From Lachnospiraceae bacterium MC2017 (GTDB taxonomy: Bacteria; Bacillota; Clostridia; Lachnospirales; Lachnospiraceae), in contig JNJK01000002.1 of NCBI GenBank assembly GCA_000701625.1, forward strand, positions 248,001 through 312,000: a stretch of 64,000 bases of DNA. Direction: 5' to 3'. Shown piece after piece: positions 19,737 through 27,095 of this stretch. Under the pieces are notes generated by a model that saw only the letters and a program-made list of their open reading frames with translations, ran no database searches and was not told the DNA's origin. The position numbers were made by a program, and so were the translations under genes. Within the stretch, counting starts at the first letter, position 1; every line of letters begins with the position of its first letter.

Positions 19737-20437
19737 TTGTCATCCTCGCTTTTTCTGTCTGTTACGATTATCGTTGAAAAATAACTGGTCTGTTCTTCCA
19801 GTTCATTTAGATCTCTATATATTTTCTGATCGCTCATTCCGCACTTTTCTACCATTACGGCCTGATTCATCATATTTTCTTCTCGTAGAACATCCCTTAC
19901 ATCAAGTATCGCGCTATTTGCTTTCATAAGGACTTTTGTTCCACTACGCTTTAGTTCTTCTCGGATATCTTTGTAATTTGACGGAATGACTGTGAGTACT
20001 TCTTCTCTTTCGCACAGAGACATTCCCAGTTCTGCCGCTGCCGCGCAGAATGATGTTACTCCCGGTATTATTTCGGTTTCAAAACCGTGGTTCTTTACTA
20101 TCTCATGCAGCTGTATATATGTGGAGTAAATAGTAGGGTCTCCGATAGTTATAAATGCTACTTTTTTGCCGTCTTTTATGTATTTTTCTACTTCTTCGGC
20201 GATTTTTTCATAGTTTTCTCTGAGCTTCGCATAGTCTTTTGTCATCGGACTTTTGGTCTCGATAACTGTTTTTCCTTCCAGATATTCCGCGACAATATCG
20301 TAAGCTGTCCTGCCTCCGTTCTTTGTGACTGGGATCATTATGATATCTGCTTCTTTTAAGACACGTAATGCTTTTAATGTCACCAGTTCCTTGTCTCCGG
20401 GACCAACGCCTACTCCATACAGTTTGCCATGATTCAT
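19733..20437 (-). CDS. cbiL: Cobalt-precorrin-2 C20-methyltransferase
   Basis: 234 residues, first gene of the operon, with a CAGGAG ribosome site. The tetrapyrrole methylase motifs are GVGVGPGDKELVTLKAL, ITIGDPTIYSTY and PGVTSFCAAAAELG. It methylates C20 of cobalt-precorrin-2, which is derived from the precorrin-2 made by the enzymes at 56883-60632. The leader is short (see the promoter at 20472-20500). Confidence 0.95.
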   Translation of the reverse strand: MNHGKLYGVGVGPGDKELVTLKALRVLKEADIIMIPVTKNGGRTAYDIVAEYLEGKTVIETKSPMTKDYAKLRENYEKIAEEVEKYIKDGKKVAFITIGDPTIYSTYIQLHEIVKNHGFETEIIPGVTSFCAAAAELGMSLCEREEVLTVIPSNYKDIREELKRSGTKVLMKANSAILDVRDVLREENMMNQAVMVEKCGMSDQKIYRDLNELEEQTSYFSTIIVTDRKSEDDK

Positions 20438-20471
20438 TCTTTATGCTCCTGATTCTTCTTCATTCTTTTTT

Positions 20472-20500
20472 ATTATATTGGAGTATGTAGATGATTTAAA
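20472..20500 (-). promoter_or_regulatory. Promoter of the cobalamin operon
   Basis: On the minus strand TTTAAA (20495-20500) and a perfect TATAAT (20472-20477) are 17 bases apart, giving a start near 20465 and a leader of only about 28 bases before cbiL. That leader is too short for a cobalamin riboswitch. Confidence 0.6.
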
Positions 20501-20541
20501 TAACCGAGGGTACAAAAAAGTGACATAGAAAAGTGACGCGT

Positions 20542-20682
20542 AACTGTTCACACGTAAACGGAGCATTTACTGCGGAGTTTACGACAAAGAAAGATGAATA
20601 GCCATTGGATTTTGCCATCGACGAAGTCGATTTTATTGCAAAATCCGTTACGTGAGCGAGCTGTAAGCGAGTGAACAGTAAC
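20542..20682. repeat. Composite palindromic repeat upstream of cbiL
   Basis: GTAACTGTTCAC (from 20542) and GTGAACAGTAAC (ending 20682) form outer inverted arms with one mismatch. Between them are two further hairpins: CGTAAAC pairing with GTTTACG near 20556-20592, and GGATTTTGC pairing with GCAAAATCC near 20608-20646. The right arm recurs at 12728-12774. No protein is plausible here; this looks like a dispersed non-coding repeat. Confidence 0.65.
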
Positions 20683-20688
20683 AGTGAC

Positions 20689-20912
20689 GCTCGAGGACAG
20701 GGGCAGCATCATACACGTTCGCACGTCGCCTCGTCGTCAGCGCTCCGCCACCTATCACAGGTGCTTCGGCAACTCGGGCACTTTGCTCCTATGCGCTCCG
20801 CGCGGAGCACAAAGTCCCCTCAAACAGTGCCTCTCGCACCTGAGCTATGCTCGCGCTTCTGTCCTCGGCTTCCTATCACTCACTTAGTATGATGCTGCCC
20901 CTGCCCCCGAGC
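20689..20912. repeat. 224-base interrupted palindrome (long hairpin element)
   Basis: The outer 26-base arms (20689-20714 and 20887-20912) match with two mismatches; 17 bases of them are perfect (20698-20714 with 20887-20903). Inside, CAGGTGC pairs with GCACCTG, then ACTTTG with CAAAGT, then GCTCC with GGAGC, giving one nested hairpin. The stretch is clearly richer in G+C than its surroundings. Open frames across it are by-products of the base composition. Confidence 0.75.
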
Positions 20913-20966
20913 TGAATCCTAAACAGTACAATAAACGTAAACTACAATGGCATCTGCTATTCAGCG

Positions 20967-21788
20967 ATGGTCACAGTTCTTTCAAACGGCTCTGATGATG
21001 ATGACGACGACGGAGGAGGCGGAAACCTTGAACCCAATGAGGAAGGGTACATAGAAATAGGCCCCCTTAACTTCTACTACGACAAGGATTACACTAGCAC
21101 AGACAACAAGACAAACTTAAGGATTCAGTTCGCCGGAGAAGCCGACTCAGACGAGTTCGGTATCATAGATAACTGGAAGGCATCACCTAATACGAAACTC
21201 CAGAGCTGGGGCTCGGGTCTTATAGCGGATATATCAGACCTCCCTGCCGGCAGGGACTCGATATATATCAAGGGAACTTACAAGGGTATAAAATATCAGT
21301 TTAATGCCAATATCGTGGCTACCCCGGGGATGTTCCACGATTCAATATATGACTTCGATCCTGCCACAGGAAAATTCAACTACAGAGACAATACGGTTGA
21401 CCTCGGAGCGGTTCCTGCAATAATCTCCATGAGGGAATATGCCCCCAACCCATACTTCCCAGATGAAACGGTGAAAACTGGAGATTGTTCTGTATACATC
21501 ACCATGGATAACTACGATTTTAAGCCCGACAGATGGACGTACAACAATCTATCCGACGGGCAGCAGACCATAAAAGAGGGTGTAGATGTTATCGGCCTGT
21601 CCTGCACAGACGATAGCTATTGCGCATCCAATGTCTCGGTATGGGTAGACGGCACCACCTATAGCTTTGTCATAAGTCCAACAAAAGAAGATGACCAATT
21701 CCAACAAAAATATTGCACTAATGTAAGGGTGAATGCGAAAGAAGGAAGTCTGGAATATAAATACGACAATCATATGATATCGTGGTGA
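20967..21788 (+). CDS. Orphan exported-type protein, probably missing its N-terminus
   Basis: 273 residues that I do not recognise. It begins with a short lead followed by an Asp run and a Gly run (residues about 9-19), a spacer usually found between a membrane anchor and an outer domain. The rest is rich in Tyr, Asp and beta-strand-like alternation, suggesting one or two Ig-like domains. No signal peptide or good ribosome site is present at 20967, and the frame is open upstream only to about 20916, right at the edge of the palindromic element. It may be a 5'-truncated gene. A strong terminator follows. Confidence 0.55.
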   Translation: MVTVLSNGSDDDDDDGGGGNLEPNEEGYIEIGPLNFYYDKDYTSTDNKTNLRIQFAGEADSDEFGIIDNWKASPNTKLQSWGSGLIADISDLPAGRDSIYIKGTYKGIKYQFNANIVATPGMFHDSIYDFDPATGKFNYRDNTVDLGAVPAIISMREYAPNPYFPDETVKTGDCSVYITMDNYDFKPDRWTYNNLSDGQQTIKEGVDVIGLSCTDDSYCASNVSVWVDGTTYSFVISPTKEDDQFQQKYCTNVRVNAKEGSLEYKYDNHMISW

Positions 21789-21817
21789 TAGACATCCTCC
21801 GCTAGTCGCACATACAA

Positions 21818-21866
21818 AAGCTCCGATTTCTACAACTACTGTAGAAATCGGAGCTTGATTTTTTTG
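21818..21866. terminator. Bidirectional terminator between the orphan gene and tRNA-Gly
   Basis: A perfect 16-base stem (21818-21833 with 21841-21856), 7-base loop, then a T-run at 21859-21865 on the plus strand. On the minus strand the stem is followed by TTTTG, so it can also end the tRNA transcript. Confidence 0.9.
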
Positions 21867-21876
21867 CAAAGAAAAA

Positions 21877-21947
21877 AGCGGGTGATGGGAATCGAACCCA
21901 CGTATCCAGCTTGGAAGGCTGGTGTTCTACCATTGAACTACACCCGC
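21877..21947 (-). tRNA. tRNA-Gly (anticodon TCC)
   Basis: The minus strand folds into a full cloverleaf: the acceptor stem GCGGGTG pairs with CACCCGC, the D-arm is GTTC/GAAC, the anticodon stem CCAGC/GCTGG encloses CTTCCAA (anticodon TCC), and the T-arm has GTTCGATT. The discriminator base is T and no CCA is encoded. The terminator at 21818-21866 follows on the same strand. Confidence 0.96.
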
Positions 21948-22096
21948 ATGATTTATATTAAGTTTGTTGCTTTCTGTCGCAACGAAGATTATTATAACCG
22001 CACTTTCGTATTTTGACAAGTACAATTTTAAATTTTTTCAAAAATCCCCATTATTTTTATTGTTTTCATTTTCGTACATTTTACTATACTTATACT

Positions 22097-22116
22097 GCAT
22101 CTTATGCTATTTTATT
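22097..22116 (+). promoter_or_regulatory. Possible promoter region of the small toxin gene
   Basis: TTTACT near 22080-22085 and TATGCT near 22103-22108 are 17 bases apart, a weak match to sigma-A consensus, about 50 bases upstream of the toxin start. Confidence is limited because the region is AT-rich. Confidence 0.3.
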
Positions 22117-22130
22117 TAGCGGAGCGGTAA

Positions 22131-22146
22131 CCCTGCGTATGCAGGG
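22131..22146 (+). promoter_or_regulatory. Hairpin masking the toxin ribosome binding site
   Basis: CCCTGC-GTAT-GCAGGG forms a 6-base-pair hairpin whose 3' arm includes the first bases of the GGGAGGTGAT Shine-Dalgarno in front of the ATG at 22158. It would slow ribosome entry, a known control in type I toxin mRNAs. Confidence 0.55.
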
Positions 22147-22157
22147 AGGTGATGCCG

Positions 22158-22271
22158 ATGGTTACCTATAGTGATTTATTCACGTTTGTGATAATGATAG
22201 CAGCATTAACAACACTGTTTATCGAAGTCGTAAGGTTTGTCATCGAAATTATCTTAAAGATAAAGAAATAA
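22158..22271 (+). CDS. Small hydrophobic holin-like toxin (type I)
   Basis: A 37-residue protein beginning MVTYSDLFTFVIMIAALTTL and ending in the Lys-rich LKIKK. One hydrophobic helix (about residues 7-33) with a short basic tail fits the putative holin-like toxin family of Firmicutes, whose members insert in the cytoplasmic membrane. A strong GGGAGGTGAT site lies upstream and a stem-loop (22268-22276 with 22293-22301) overlaps the stop codon. An antisense RNA read from the other strand covers its 3' end. Confidence 0.75.
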   Translation: MVTYSDLFTFVIMIAALTTLFIEVVRFVIEIILKIKK

Positions 22272-22346
22272 CCGCCCCTGTCTGGAAAACTAGGCGGTTA
22301 TCTTTATAACTTTTAGTTGACTTAGCGGGGCTACCGCTCTTTCTTT
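22262..22346 (-). ncRNA. Probable antisense RNA antitoxin
   Basis: On the minus strand TTGAAT (22375-22380) and a perfect TATAAT (22353-22358), 16 bases apart, predict a transcript from about 22346. It contains a small hairpin (AGCGG/CCGCT, near 22323-22337) and ends at the stem GATAACCGCC/GGCGGTTATTTCTTT near 22262-22303. The RNA, about 85 bases, is complementary to the toxin mRNA 3' end. The arrangement matches known type I antitoxins; the function is inferred. Confidence 0.65.
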
Positions 22347-22388
22347 ATCTTGATTATAACAGTTATCTTTAATTATTCAACATCGTTA

Positions 22389-23648
22389 TCATACATTATC
22401 GACTTTATCCTTAAAGTAATTCCAGACTTCCTGTCTGAAAACTATCTGAATCCCCTTATTAGGAATCCGAAGAGGCATCAGTGGCATTTCCTCTGTTACC
22501 GTCTTTGACAGATAACCTGTTTCCAACAACGCAGACCACAGATTTTCTCCACTCTCATGTATCCTATGATAAGGCAGATTATCACTCACGGTACAGTCGA
22601 TAGTCTTTCCGGCAAGCAACTGCTCAAGGCTCTCATTTATATCTGCTGTTTTTCCAAGGAATCCATGGATAATATTCAAAGTTGTCTCTGATGTATTGAC
22701 CCAATAACTCTTAGGTCCCATTGCTTCACTGTATGAGCCGTCTAAAACTGATCTCACATATGACAGAACATCCCATGGACAGTACATTTTGTCACGACCA
22801 AAAATGTATCCGTCATACCATTCTGTTACTATATCGTAACGATCCGAAAGTCCTGCATCTTCAAGTATTTTTTTCACATCTGCACTGGTAAAACCGATAG
22901 AAGCACCATAATTTGGAGAAAGCACAGTATAGGGGATTATGTTATTAACTCCGGTATATGTACTGTTTTTTACGGTATATAGACAACCAGACAGCATGAC
23001 AGCTTTGATATTATCATTAGTTTTACACACATAGCTCAGCATGTGCTCAATCATATCCCGGACTTTATCATACTCCGGTGTTCCTAATGCCTTTGCCATC
23101 GGAACATCATACTCATCAATTATGACAAATACCTGCTTTCCAAAATGGTCTCGAAGCATTTTGCATATCAGCGCGATCGCCTGAATCGTATCTTCTTCAC
23201 CACTTTCTTTTCTTTGCAGATTTTTGAAAAATTCCTTGTGAACTTCACTTACTTTATCGCTCTTAAGAAGATCTTGATTATCATCACAAATGGATGCTAT
23301 TACTATCTGGAAGTTCCTATATATCTTTTCAAAAGTACTTCCAAACACTTCCTTGAGTGACAGGAACACAACCGGATATCGATTCATATATCCATTAACC
23401 ACATCCGGGCATTCCATTACTTTCAATCCCTTGAAAATATCTTTACTATCCTGACGTATGTCCAAAAAATCTCTGAACATTGTCATAGTCAATGTTTTTC
23501 CAAAACGACGAGGACGGGAAAAAAGTACTGCTTTATCAAATTTATCAATAAGATATTCTTCGATTATTCCAGTTTTATCTACATAATACGAAGCATTCTC
23601 TCTTAATTCACGAAAGCTATCAAAAGAAGCTCTGATATTGATCGACAT
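22389..23648 (-). CDS. AAA-ATPase-like protein, C-terminal nuclease domain missing
   Basis: 419 residues from the ATG at 23648 (MSINIRASF), with GGAGG upstream. It belongs to the AAA-ATPase_like family common in Clostridia and Bacteroidetes: YYVDKTGIIEEYL, the P-loop variant FSRPRRFGKTLTMTM (about 44-58) and Walker B VFVIIDEYDVPM. Full-length members are usually over 500 residues and end in a PD-(D/E)XK nuclease domain (DUF1703). This one stops at the end of the ATPase part, so it is truncated or degraded. Function is unknown. Confidence 0.8.
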   Translation of the reverse strand: MSINIRASFDSFRELRENASYYVDKTGIIEEYLIDKFDKAVLFSRPRRFGKTLTMTMFRDFLDIRQDSKDIFKGLKVMECPDVVNGYMNRYPVVFLSLKEVFGSTFEKIYRNFQIVIASICDDNQDLLKSDKVSEVHKEFFKNLQRKESGEEDTIQAIALICKMLRDHFGKQVFVIIDEYDVPMAKALGTPEYDKVRDMIEHMLSYVCKTNDNIKAVMLSGCLYTVKNSTYTGVNNIIPYTVLSPNYGASIGFTSADVKKILEDAGLSDRYDIVTEWYDGYIFGRDKMYCPWDVLSYVRSVLDGSYSEAMGPKSYWVNTSETTLNIIHGFLGKTADINESLEQLLAGKTIDCTVSDNLPYHRIHESGENLWSALLETGYLSKTVTEEMPLMPLRIPNKGIQIVFRQEVWNYFKDKVDNV

Positions 23649-23763
23649 GCGTACCTTTACCTCCATCTACTGATGACACGAACTATCCTCTTTTTAATAT
23701 ATCCTTTTTCTGACTGTAAATCAAAAAATCCTTATGAAGCATAGTTTCACGGATTCAGGTTAT

Positions 23764-23792
23764 TTTACACTATTAATAAGCCGATATATATA
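23764..23792 (+). promoter_or_regulatory. Possible promoter of the signalling operon
   Basis: TTTACA (23764-23769) and TATATA (23787-23792) are 17 bases apart, about 50-70 bases before the kinase start. A near-palindrome CCGATATATATATTGG overlaps the -10. The strand and spacing fit, but AT-richness lowers confidence. Confidence 0.45.
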
Positions 23793-23838
23793 TTGGCATA
23801 ATAGACGTAAAGCTGTGAACAGGCTTACAACGGGGTGT

Positions 23839-26280
23839 ATGAGTAAGGGTGTCATTATGATTGAAAATGAAAAAGATAATTCAGTTTTAGAAGAGATCTA
23901 CAACATAGCTTTTAGCTTTTATAAGAAGATGGAAGATGCCGTATCTTTTGATCAGCTTGAGGTCATACGCGTTTTTTCCGAGCTTGGCCGGACTATGGTC
24001 AATTCTGAGCGTGCAAGCTTCTGGAAATGGGAAAAGGAAGAACATAAGGTAGTAACGTCGGCCTCTACAGGCACGGAGCGGATAGAGATAGCTGATTCCA
24101 CGGGCCTTGTTGGAAGAGCGCTGCGTGAGAACAGAACCATTATTACGAATGATCCTTATAATCATCCGGATTTTAATAAACAGGTAGACCTAAACACGGG
24201 ATTTCACACGAAATCTATTTTTGTCATGCCTGTAGATAATTGCTATGGAGAGACTATAGGTGCTTTTCAGGCAATAAATATCATGGACAGTCCGGAAGGA
24301 TTTCAGCTTGAAAGAGACTCCAGAAGACTTTCACTTGTAGCTTTGGTCTGTGGTTTTGTGCTGGAATCCGAGTTGTTCATGAAGGATAAGATGGCTGCTG
24401 ATGCGGCAAACAAGGCGAAAAGTACATTCCTTGCGCATATGTCGCATGAAATAAGAACTCCAATAAATGCTATCCTCGGAATGGATGAGATCATTTTGAG
24501 AGAAAGCAAAGAGAAAAACATTTCGTCTTATGCGATGGATATAAGGGCGGCGGGAAAGACCCTTTTGTCACTCATAAATGATATCCTTGACTTTTCTAAG
24601 GTTGAAGAGGGAAAGATGGAGATCATTCCTACCGAGTATGATCTGGGATCGGTCATCAGTGAACTAACGATAATGGTATCTGACAGAGCCGAAAGAAAAG
24701 GTCTGGAATTGAAGGTCGATGTCGATAAAAATATCCCATCGATACTGATCGGTGATGAAGTACGTATCAAGCAGTGTATTCTAAATATCCTCATTAACGG
24801 AGTCAAATATACAGAGAATGGCTCGGTAACACTCAAGATTTCCTATGAAAATAAGGACGATGACAATATTTATCTCATAGCACAGGTTATAGACACCGGA
24901 ATCGGAATCAAAAAGGAGGATATGGATAAGCTCTTCTCTCCTTTCACAAGACTTAACGAAAAGAGGACCAAAAACATCGAAGGCACCGGACTTGGAATGA
25001 GTCTTACCATGAAGCTTTTGGAACTTATGGGAACCCGACTTGAAGTGCAAAGTGTTTATGGTGAAGGCTCTACATTTACAATAAAAGTAATTCAGGGGGT
25101 TGCCGACAGAACTCCTATTGGAAACTGGGAGAAGTCTGCAGAAAATGAAAAAGACATTTTCAACTACGATCAGGTATTCCAAGCTCCGGGAGCTAAGGTG
25201 CTGATGGTCGACGACAACACCATGAACCGCAAGGTATTTATTGGTTTATTGAAAGAATCGGAAATGGATATATGTGATGTGGATTCCGGAAAGGGCGCAC
25301 TTGAAGCACTTTCATCCGAGAAGTTTGACATAGTATTTCTCGACCATATGATGCCGGAGATAGACGGTATAGAAGTTATCCACAGACATAAGAAGGATAA
25401 AGATTCCATAAATGCAGATACGCCTATAATAGCACTTAGTGCAAACGCGATCACAGGTGCGAAAGAGATGTATCTTTCGGAGGGTTTCACAGATTATCTT
25501 TCAAAACCGGTACAGGTTGATAAGCTGGAAGAAGCACTTTTTAAATATCTGCCGGAAGGCATGTGCAGCTACAAAAAAGTGGAGCGGTCTTCAGGAAGCT
25601 CCGCGCCACAGATTACATTGTCTGAAGACTTTCCTACTGTTGAAGGAGTCGACTGGAATTATGCGATGCTTAAGCTCCATGATGAGAAGCTCTTAAGAAA
25701 TGTCATATCGGATTATGTAAACCTTGCAAATGCTGATATGGAAGAATTGACAGACCACTTCGAATCGCTGCAGAAAGCATTTGCTGAGAATGCGGATGAT
25801 GATGAAAAGACACGTGCTTTTAAATCTTATGAAGTAAAGGTGCATGCAATGAAAAGTGCAGCAGCAATGTTTGGTGCACTTGAGATTTCCTCGTTGGCAA
25901 GGCTTCTTGAATTTGCAGCCAAGAATAAGAATATGGACAGGATTCTGACTCTCATGCCAATCTACACGGAGGAACGAGATAAAAACCTAAAACTGCTCAA
26001 AGAAGCATTTGACATTCAAGATGAATCTGCAACAAATGACAGCGGAGACAGGATTGAAGACAGTCTTTTAGCAAAGCTTTTGAAAGAGCTTTTGGAAGCT
26101 TTATCAGATATGGATGTGGACAGCGCTGATGCGATAGCCGCGGAATTGAAGACATACAGTTATGAAGATGAAATCCGTTCACTGATGGAAAGGCTGGGTG
26201 TGAGAGTTCAGGATCTTGATGAGGACGGTGCCAGAGAGATCATAAATAAGATTGCGGAAAAGAGGAGGTTCTCACTGTGA
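23839..26280 (+). CDS. Cytosolic hybrid histidine kinase (GAF-HisKA-HATPase-REC-HPt)
   Basis: About 813 residues if started at 23839, or 807 from the ATG at 23857 (MIENEKDN); the further upstream frame lacks a plausible start. No membrane segment is seen. Domains numbered from 23857: GAF about 30-175, HisKA with the phospho-acceptor His197 (AHMSHEIRTP), HATPase with N, G1 (DTGIGI), F and G2 (GTGLGMSL) boxes at about 260-420, receiver with Asp496 (FLDHMMPEIDG), and HPt with His663 (VHAMKSAAAMF). It senses an intracellular signal through GAF and relays phosphate, probably to the double-receiver protein next to it, whose start overlaps its stop. Confidence 0.93.
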   Translation: MSKGVIMIENEKDNSVLEEIYNIAFSFYKKMEDAVSFDQLEVIRVFSELGRTMVNSERASFWKWEKEEHKVVTSASTGTERIEIADSTGLVGRALRENRTIITNDPYNHPDFNKQVDLNTGFHTKSIFVMPVDNCYGETIGAFQAINIMDSPEGFQLERDSRRLSLVALVCGFVLESELFMKDKMAADAANKAKSTFLAHMSHEIRTPINAILGMDEIILRESKEKNISSYAMDIRAAGKTLLSLINDILDFSKVEEGKMEIIPTEYDLGSVISELTIMVSDRAERKGLELKVDVDKNIPSILIGDEVRIKQCILNILINGVKYTENGSVTLKISYENKDDDNIYLIAQVIDTGIGIKKEDMDKLFSPFTRLNEKRTKNIEGTGLGMSLTMKLLELMGTRLEVQSVYGEGSTFTIKVIQGVADRTPIGNWEKSAENEKDIFNYDQVFQAPGAKVLMVDDNTMNRKVFIGLLKESEMDICDVDSGKGALEALSSEKFDIVFLDHMMPEIDGIEVIHRHKKDKDSINADTPIIALSANAITGAKEMYLSEGFTDYLSKPVQVDKLEEALFKYLPEGMCSYKKVERSSGSSAPQITLSEDFPTVEGVDWNYAMLKLHDEKLLRNVISDYVNLANADMEELTDHFESLQKAFAENADDDEKTRAFKSYEVKVHAMKSAAAMFGALEISSLARLLEFAAKNKNMDRILTLMPIYTEERDKNLKLLKEAFDIQDESATNDSGDRIEDSLLAKLLKELLEALSDMDVDSADAIAAELKTYSYEDEIRSLMERLGVRVQDLDEDGAREIINKIAEKRRFSL

Positions 26281-27059
26281 AAAATGTATTGCTTGTAGGC
26301 GAGTTTTCGGAGGTTTATCGTTCTGTTAGCGAGGCAATATCGGGAGAGTATCAGGTGCAGTTCTGCCCGGCGGTAGCTGAAAATGTACATGGCATGGTAA
26401 AGCTTGCAAAACCGGATCTGATCGTAATATGTATGCCTGGCTATGAGGCTGTGAATCCGGATATTTTCACAACCTTAAATAAGAAATGGGCTGCTATCCC
26501 TGTACTTTTGATATGTACCAGGGAAAATTATGAGCAGGTCAAATCTCACTGCGATGATCTACGATATGAATTATGTTTTATACCGATCAAAAAGCAGGAA
26601 ATACTTGAGGCTTGTTTCTCACTTGTAGAACCTGATCGTGCTCAAAAGAAAAAAGAAGAAACTCAAACCGTTTGGTATGGAAACCCGCCTGCCAAATCAA
26701 AAAAGAAAGTACTTGTCGTTGATGATGCGGCAATCGTGCTTAGAAATGTCAAAGCAATGCTTGACGGTAAATATGAGGTACTTCTTGCAAAGTCCGGTGA
26801 AAAAGCACTGGAGGTAATTGCAGATCAGATGCCGGACGTTGTACTTCTTGACTACTCTATGCCGGGGATGGACGGGAAAGAAACCCTTAAGAAGATCCGC
26901 GAAATGGTCGGATATGCAATACCTGTAATTTTCCTTACCGGTGCTAAGGACAGGCATACAATAGTAGCGGTTCTTGCTGAAAAGCCAGCGGGCTATATCC
27001 TTAAGCCGCCGGACAAAGATGAAATAATGAAGAGGCTAGAGCAGGTGATCGGGAAGTAG
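26277..27059 (+). CDS. Double-receiver response regulator without output domain
   Basis: 260 residues, starting at a GTG that overlaps the kinase stop and has AGGAGG upstream. The second receiver (about 143-260) is canonical: VVDDAAIVLRN, phosphorylatable Asp192 in LLDYSMPGMDG, LTGAKD and the conserved Lys in LKPPD. The first (1-120) keeps the fold but has lost the acidic pair and has CMPG where the phospho-Asp should be. With no DNA-binding domain it must act by protein contacts, perhaps on the TIR or cyclase proteins encoded next. Confidence 0.9.
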   Translation: MKNVLLVGEFSEVYRSVSEAISGEYQVQFCPAVAENVHGMVKLAKPDLIVICMPGYEAVNPDIFTTLNKKWAAIPVLLICTRENYEQVKSHCDDLRYELCFIPIKKQEILEACFSLVEPDRAQKKKEETQTVWYGNPPAKSKKKVLVVDDAAIVLRNVKAMLDGKYEVLLAKSGEKALEVIADQMPDVVLLDYSMPGMDGKETLKKIREMVGYAIPVIFLTGAKDRHTIVAVLAEKPAGYILKPPDKDEIMKRLEQVIGK

Positions 27060-27095
27060 TTCAACATAAATACTAATTTAAGAGGAGGGACCACT

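Noticed and set aside
20671-20892. Two overlapping open frames of 67-73 codons
   Set aside because: They lie inside the long palindrome, have no ribosome site and are Arg/Ser-rich as expected from GC-rich inverted repeats.
20542-20912. Integron attC-like sites
   Set aside because: No integrase gene or R'/R'' core sites were found, and the structure is much longer than typical attC.
20438-20966. Cobalamin riboswitch upstream of cbiL
   Set aside because: No B12-box was seen on the minus strand, and the likely promoter leaves too short a leader. The stem-loops seen belong to palindromic repeats.
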